64,000 bases of DNA from Dactylellina haptotyla (taxonomy: Eukaryota; Ascomycota; Orbiliomycetes; Orbiliales; Orbiliaceae), in assembly GCA_031310005.1 (NCBI GenBank), contig CM062382.1, positions 1,426,001 to 1,490,000 of the forward strand, read 5' to 3'. A program made the position numbers and the translations under genes. Within the stretch, counting starts at the first letter, position 1. Every line of letters begins with the position of its first letter. The notes below the pieces were generated by a model that did not search any database, was not told the origin of the DNA, and worked only from the letters and a program-made list of their open reading frames with translations. This document shows positions 59,767 through 64,000 of the stretch, in pieces.

Positions 59767-61830
59767 CTACTTCTTCTTTTTTCCATATGCGCCTGCATCA
59801 TATGCTAGCTGCATGATCATTTGAAGTGCATCTGTCTCCCCTTTTGTGAACGAGTACGACTGATCTGTAGTCAAGCAGCAAATGTTGCTCTCCTTGAGCT
59901 GCCATTGATCCGGGCCAGAGTCTGGTTCCGGGCTGGGGTTTTCGCGAAGATAGTTGACAAAGTTATTGGCACGACGTTTCTTTCTTCCTTCTTCGAACTT
60001 GTTGTCTAGAATCCAACCGTTAAACCAAAGCGGTTTGCCATCGAGATCGAGATGAAGTAGCTGAGGGGCACAGATTTCAAACTTCTCCTTCTTCGGCTCG
60101 TCATCAGTCTTAGCTTGGTCACCAGCGGGGGCGTCGGTTGGTTTGGGTTCTTGTTCCTTGAGTTGACCCATGATGCCAGCGTCACCATTATGGAATGCAT
60201 AATCGGTGTCGGCCACGAGTTCCCATCCGAGCCAAAACGTTTCTTTGTCGCCTATTTGATTCAGTTTTTATTAGTATGTGTCGGAAATTATTGATAAGGG
60301 GATAGTATGTAGTAGCTTACCATAAACCATGTCGTAGACACCAACGATACCTTTGGACTCATTTCCATCACGATCTGGACCGTTCATTCGGGTGACAAGA
60401 AGCATAGCCACAAAGTGACGCCACTTATCGACTACAACGACACCAGATTCTTGCATGTGGCCACTAACACCAGTCCAGAAACGAGATTGGCGGACCTTTT
60501 TGGAGATGGGCTTTGGGATTATTTGCTGCAACCATCTCTTCTTATTCTCGGGCATTATAATTCTGTCTCGAAAGAACAAAGCGCCGGTTTTCTTATATGA
60601 TTCATCTTCAAAAAGAACCTCGGGGTTTTTGAAAAATAGAGAATCTGCATCAATGAAAATGACTTCGCGGAAGCTGGAAAGAAGCATAGCGAAAGGCTTC
60701 GCAGCCCAACCAGCAAGCTTCCATCCTTCATCGCTCACCATAGCAGAAATATCTCGGGTAACTACACCATCGAATTGCTCCAGCTCGGCACGGTAGTCCT
60801 CGCTAAGATCGCTTTCTCCAAGATACATGATTTCAATTGGGAGCTTGCATCCGAGCTTCCGGAAGGATGGAATGGAAGTTAAGAGGAACGGAGCCTGCTT
60901 GTCACCAGCTGACAGAACAATACCACGCCCACCTTTGTACATCTGGGAGTGGAGGCTCATGTGATCGGCGAAATAGGGCGAGATGTACGGGAAGAGGAGA
61001 GAGCCGAGTCTCTGGAGGAAACCACGATAGCTTTCGTACTGGTGGATTGTCTGGGCGATGTTCTCAACAGTGGGATCGCGACGAAGCTCCTGGATAATAT
61101 CGTCCCGAACGTAGGCTTCGTTTTCCCCAACCACGAGATGTAATTTCTCCCAAGCTTCAAAAAAGGTTTTAAAGGCTCTCGCTCGGAGACCAGTTTCTCG
61201 TAGCTTTTCTTTGCCAGTACCGTCGATTGGCCTCAAGAGTTCTCTAACGTGCATCTCATCAGGAAGCAATTCGAATACGCGGTTAAGAGCATGCTTGAAT
61301 CCGCTGTTGGCGGAGGTGAACTTTTGGATCTTTGCTGGAGGAGCCACGGGGATTTCTCTGGACGGTGGTGCTGGCGCCTCTTTTGATGGATTGTTTCCAT
61401 ATGTTGCTTTCCCAGCAGGAGCGGATCCGCTATCCGCCTCAAGTTTTGGTTTTTGGTAGGTAGTCGTTTGCTTGGGTTTCTGGACGATGATTTGTTCCTC
61501 CTCGGCGTCTGCATGCTCCGCGAGTTTCGTGTCCTCCGTTGACTCAAGTTTCGCCTTTACGGGGGGGACGAACTGCTGGGGTTTAATCGCATCCGCCGCA
61601 TCTTCGGCTCCAAGCATTGTTTTTGTGCGCTCCGTCTGACGGGAGCCCGTTTGTGAGTCGGTGGTTGAGACATAGAGGATATAAGTCAAGGCTAAAGCTA
61701 GAGCGCCGGCAAGCAACTTGAACATGAAATTCTTCCTCTTTTCCAGATATTGGTGAGAGTGATACCTTCCTTCTTTAGGAGGTGGTGGGCTGCCGAAAAG
61801 TGACAGAGACTTGTTCATCTTGCCCTTCAT
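59767..61830 (-). CDS. MNN1-family (GT71) alpha-1,3-mannosyltransferase
   Basis: Golgi type II enzyme that caps glycoprotein mannans with alpha-1,3-mannose. Exons 60321-61830 and 59767-60251 (69-bp intron) give 664 residues. Order: basic cytoplasmic tail with PPPP, membrane anchor (KLLAGALALALTYILYV, about 38-54), Pro/Lys/Glu-rich stem to about 165, catalytic domain after that. Motifs: RGIVLSAGDKQAPFLLTSI, KLPIEIMYLGESDL, the metal-binding DXD in EVIFIDADSLFFKNP, and ESGVVVVDKWRH. Exon 2 begins GDKETFWLGWEL and includes an acidic/Lys-rich insert (EQEPKPTDAPAGDQAKTDDE) that I do not recall from yeast members. It ends AYGKKKK. The first ATG was chosen; MNKSL follows four codons later. Confidence 0.92.
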
Positions 61831-64000
61831 CCTGCCGCGTTGTTGAGGGCAAGGGTGCTATGTTGTTCCTTCAGCTCAGCTCCGAAGGGGCGAGAACTGA
61901 AATCAGATATCTATGGGATTACAATAGGTGCACAAAGCATGTGTAGCAGGTGGTGCGAGAGGTTGTGGGGAGAAAAAAGCTAGCCCTCCTCCGAACGAGC
62001 AGATGCGAATGGCTATATAGAGGATGGTACGAAATCTCCGTTCTCCAAAGCCCTAGATTCTGGAACATGACACTGTGGTTGCAGAGCCGAGATTGCGGGC
62101 TTGCTTAGGTCTGATGGCAAAAAAGCGACGAATCGATCATGAATGATACCGAAACCAGCAGGGATAAGGGGGTGGCCCCTGTACCTGAACTTTGGTGCCC
62201 GTATCCTAGCGTGTTGCGAGACACCAAGTGGATGCCTGCTTATTCGGAGTAGCGGTATTTGCTGCCGAACCTTTGCAGACTTGGCGGCAAGAAGGGACCT
62301 GCCGACATGGAAATATAGGACACGATTCGAAGAGTTTGGCGGCTTCCTGGTATCCATTGTGGAGAGTATCTTCGAAGCTAGGCAGCTTTCTCGACGCAGA
62401 TATCTGGGACGGCCCCGGATAAAGGTACAGTCCGCAAACAACCACAGAAGGCCCGCAGAGAGCGACAGCACAAACCAACCAGCTTGGGACCGAGAAAAGA
62501 AGGAGTGATGATCGAACGGAGGCGAGGTGGTCGCATGACGATAAGATTAAGAAGCACGAATGAATCCATAAAAGAGATTGATGTGGCAGGTGGTAATATG
62601 GTTTCGAGCTGGTAATTAGCGACCATTGATGGATATATCTGGAGAGTTTCCGCCCCCAAATTTCCGTTTATTACGTCGCATTATTTTCTTTGGTTCCCAT
62701 TACACTCGTGTCCTGGTTGACGCTCTCTCCGGCTGGCGAGCTCGGTTTCTCGGTGCGGAAGAGCAAGTGTATTTGGTGTTGTGCGCCCACCGCGCTCTCT
62801 GCTACCACGTTGCGCATGCTTTTCCGACCATCCAATCTGCTTGGGGTTTATGCCGCGATTCTCAGGAATAGGGTTGAATAGCGAGGCCAGGTCTTCGAAA
62901 GAAAAACCAATACTTCTGTCAGCTCCCTTCCAGAATCCAGAGATTTGCGGCTCTTTTCGTCTGCATTGAAAACGACCTGCTTGAAGTGCGCCTTCACGGG
63001 CCTTGAAACTGGACGGTTCGCTTGCTGGGTTTCCGTGGCTAACTCGACTTGGACGAGCCAGGGTCCGTCGCCTCTGCGTCCATGAACAAGCATTCCAGAT
63101 GCACAGCTTCCAACCTCCCTCCAGTTGCTGAATGTCCTGGTGAACACGCTTGTTGTCAGCAAGATTGCGTGGTATAAAATCCCCGCGATCCGAATGAGGC
63201 TCACGGTGTTGTGCATCGGTGAGCAAGCAATAATGCCTGCCAGCCCGCGTTCGAGGGAGGAGGCCTCGGGGCCGCGAACGCGATGTCTTGGATTCGGAAC
63301 AGGGACCAGCTCGGCCACTGCCCCTCAATACGTAGAACCGATGCATCAACACCCAATTGCCATTGTAGTATCATAAAGTAATAGTAATAAGTATCATCAC
63401 TCGGTTCGGAGTGTCTCGCGAGCGTGGGAGCCACCAGCATCGGGTGCCGGGTGGAAGAGAGTGCGCGCGGTGAGGTGAGCCAGACAAGGCTGAATTGCGT
63501 TGGCGATGACACAGCGCCGCTCCGATCGCCAGGATGTGAGTTGGTGTGCGGATCCTCGTGTTGACTGCTGCTCGCTGCTTCCTCCTCTCGTGCTTCCGAC
63601 CTCGCCCTCTCTTCCGCTCTTGCTCATCCTCCCTCCTCTCCTCGTCCTCCGCAGGCAGACCGCTCTTGCTCACCATCGCCGTCACCATCATCACCATCAT
63701 CACCACCACCACCACCTCGCCTTCTCTCATTCTCTCCTCATCCTCCTCTCCTCCTCCTCCTAGCATACATCCCCGCATATTCATCTAAGCAAAAATAGTA
63801 CCAATACCCGTCTGCCACCATTTCATGCTCTCTCCTCGTGATCTTCGGTGAAGCTTCCGTTCCATCTCTTTGTGATCTTTGACATCAATTGCCTCTTCCT
63901 CCATCTCCGTATCCATAAAACCCTCAGACAATACCCTCGAGCTCCGCACTAGTCTGCGGTATCATAAATAAACCCGTCCACCCGAGCTTGACATCCACAA
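61831..64000. other. Unassigned right edge
   Basis: Upstream flank of the mannosyltransferase, then about 1.5 kb with overlapping frames on both strands (largest 62681-63352 minus, 223 codons) that show no domain and mirror one another. From about 63540 to the end the plus strand becomes pyrimidine-rich with (ATC)n/(CAC)n runs near 63668-63717, which suggests the promoter or leader of a plus-strand gene starting beyond the window. Confidence 0.45.
63668..63717. repeat. (ATC)n-(CAC)n low-complexity repeat
   Basis: CATCACCATCAT-type units grading into CACCACCAC. Encodes poly-His or poly-Thr on the plus strand by composition only. Confidence 0.9.

Noticed and set aside
62681-63352. 223-codon minus-strand frame near the right edge
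   Set aside because: Arg/Ser/Gly-rich with no domain, and overlapped by several plus-strand frames. Left as unassigned.

Overview
The window is nuclear DNA of a filamentous ascomycete (Pezizomycotina; class not resolved). This rests on dense GT-AG introns of about 50-115 bp, long pyrimidine-rich leaders, and a fungal gene set: a WSC cell-wall sensor, an MNN1-type mannosyltransferase, a Ubi3-type ubiquitin/ribosomal fusion, a Swi5/Ace2-type zinc-finger factor, and a GapA/Gap1-type RasGAP. I saw no tRNA, rRNA, CRISPR array, LTR element or intact transposon. Gene models were built by hand from reading frames, splice sites and recalled family sequences, so family names are recognition, not search results.

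Layout. 0-6 kb: the N-terminal half of Cwh43 (minus, cut by the left edge), Utp6 (plus), ubiquitin-eS31 (minus, with a leader intron). 6-16 kb: a Swi5/Ace2-like C2H2 factor (plus) with two short uORFs, and a secreted amidase (minus). 16-28 kb: a WSC sensor (minus), a long gene-poor stretch, Gpi1 (minus) with a small two-helix membrane protein directly upstream, Gar1 (minus) and Cab2 (minus). 29-38 kb: Thr-tRNA synthetase (plus), an ER TPR/J-domain co-chaperone of the DNAJC3/p58IPK type (minus), an augmin HAUS1-like subunit (plus), a Ras-family GTPase (plus). 39-49 kb: AMMECR1-like (minus), phosphatidylserine synthase (minus), Mdm35 (minus), Rrp6 (plus), a FUT8/NodZ-like fucosyltransferase (plus). 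49-55.7 kb: gene-poor and AT-rich, becoming a pyrimidine-rich leader. 55.7-64 kb: RasGAP (plus), an MNN1-family alpha-1,3-mannosyltransferase (minus), then an unassigned right edge.

Themes. Several genes serve the secretory pathway and cell surface: Cwh43 and Gpi1 (GPI anchors), the WSC sensor, the MNN1-like and FUT8-like transferases, and the ER co-chaperone. Others serve nuclear RNA and ribosome biogenesis (Utp6, Gar1, Rrp6, eS31). A Ras-like GTPase and a RasGAP lie 17 kb apart. Phosphatidylserine synthase sits next to Mdm35, the partner of mitochondrial PA/PS transfer proteins. This looks like an ordinary housekeeping chromosome arm, not a gene cluster.

The points most worth a second look are the small membrane-protein gene packed against gpi1, an ascomycete FUT8/NodZ-like enzyme, stop-free introns of length 3n in the Ras-like and J-domain genes, and short genes or exons (Mdm35, the last gpi1 exon) visible only after splicing.
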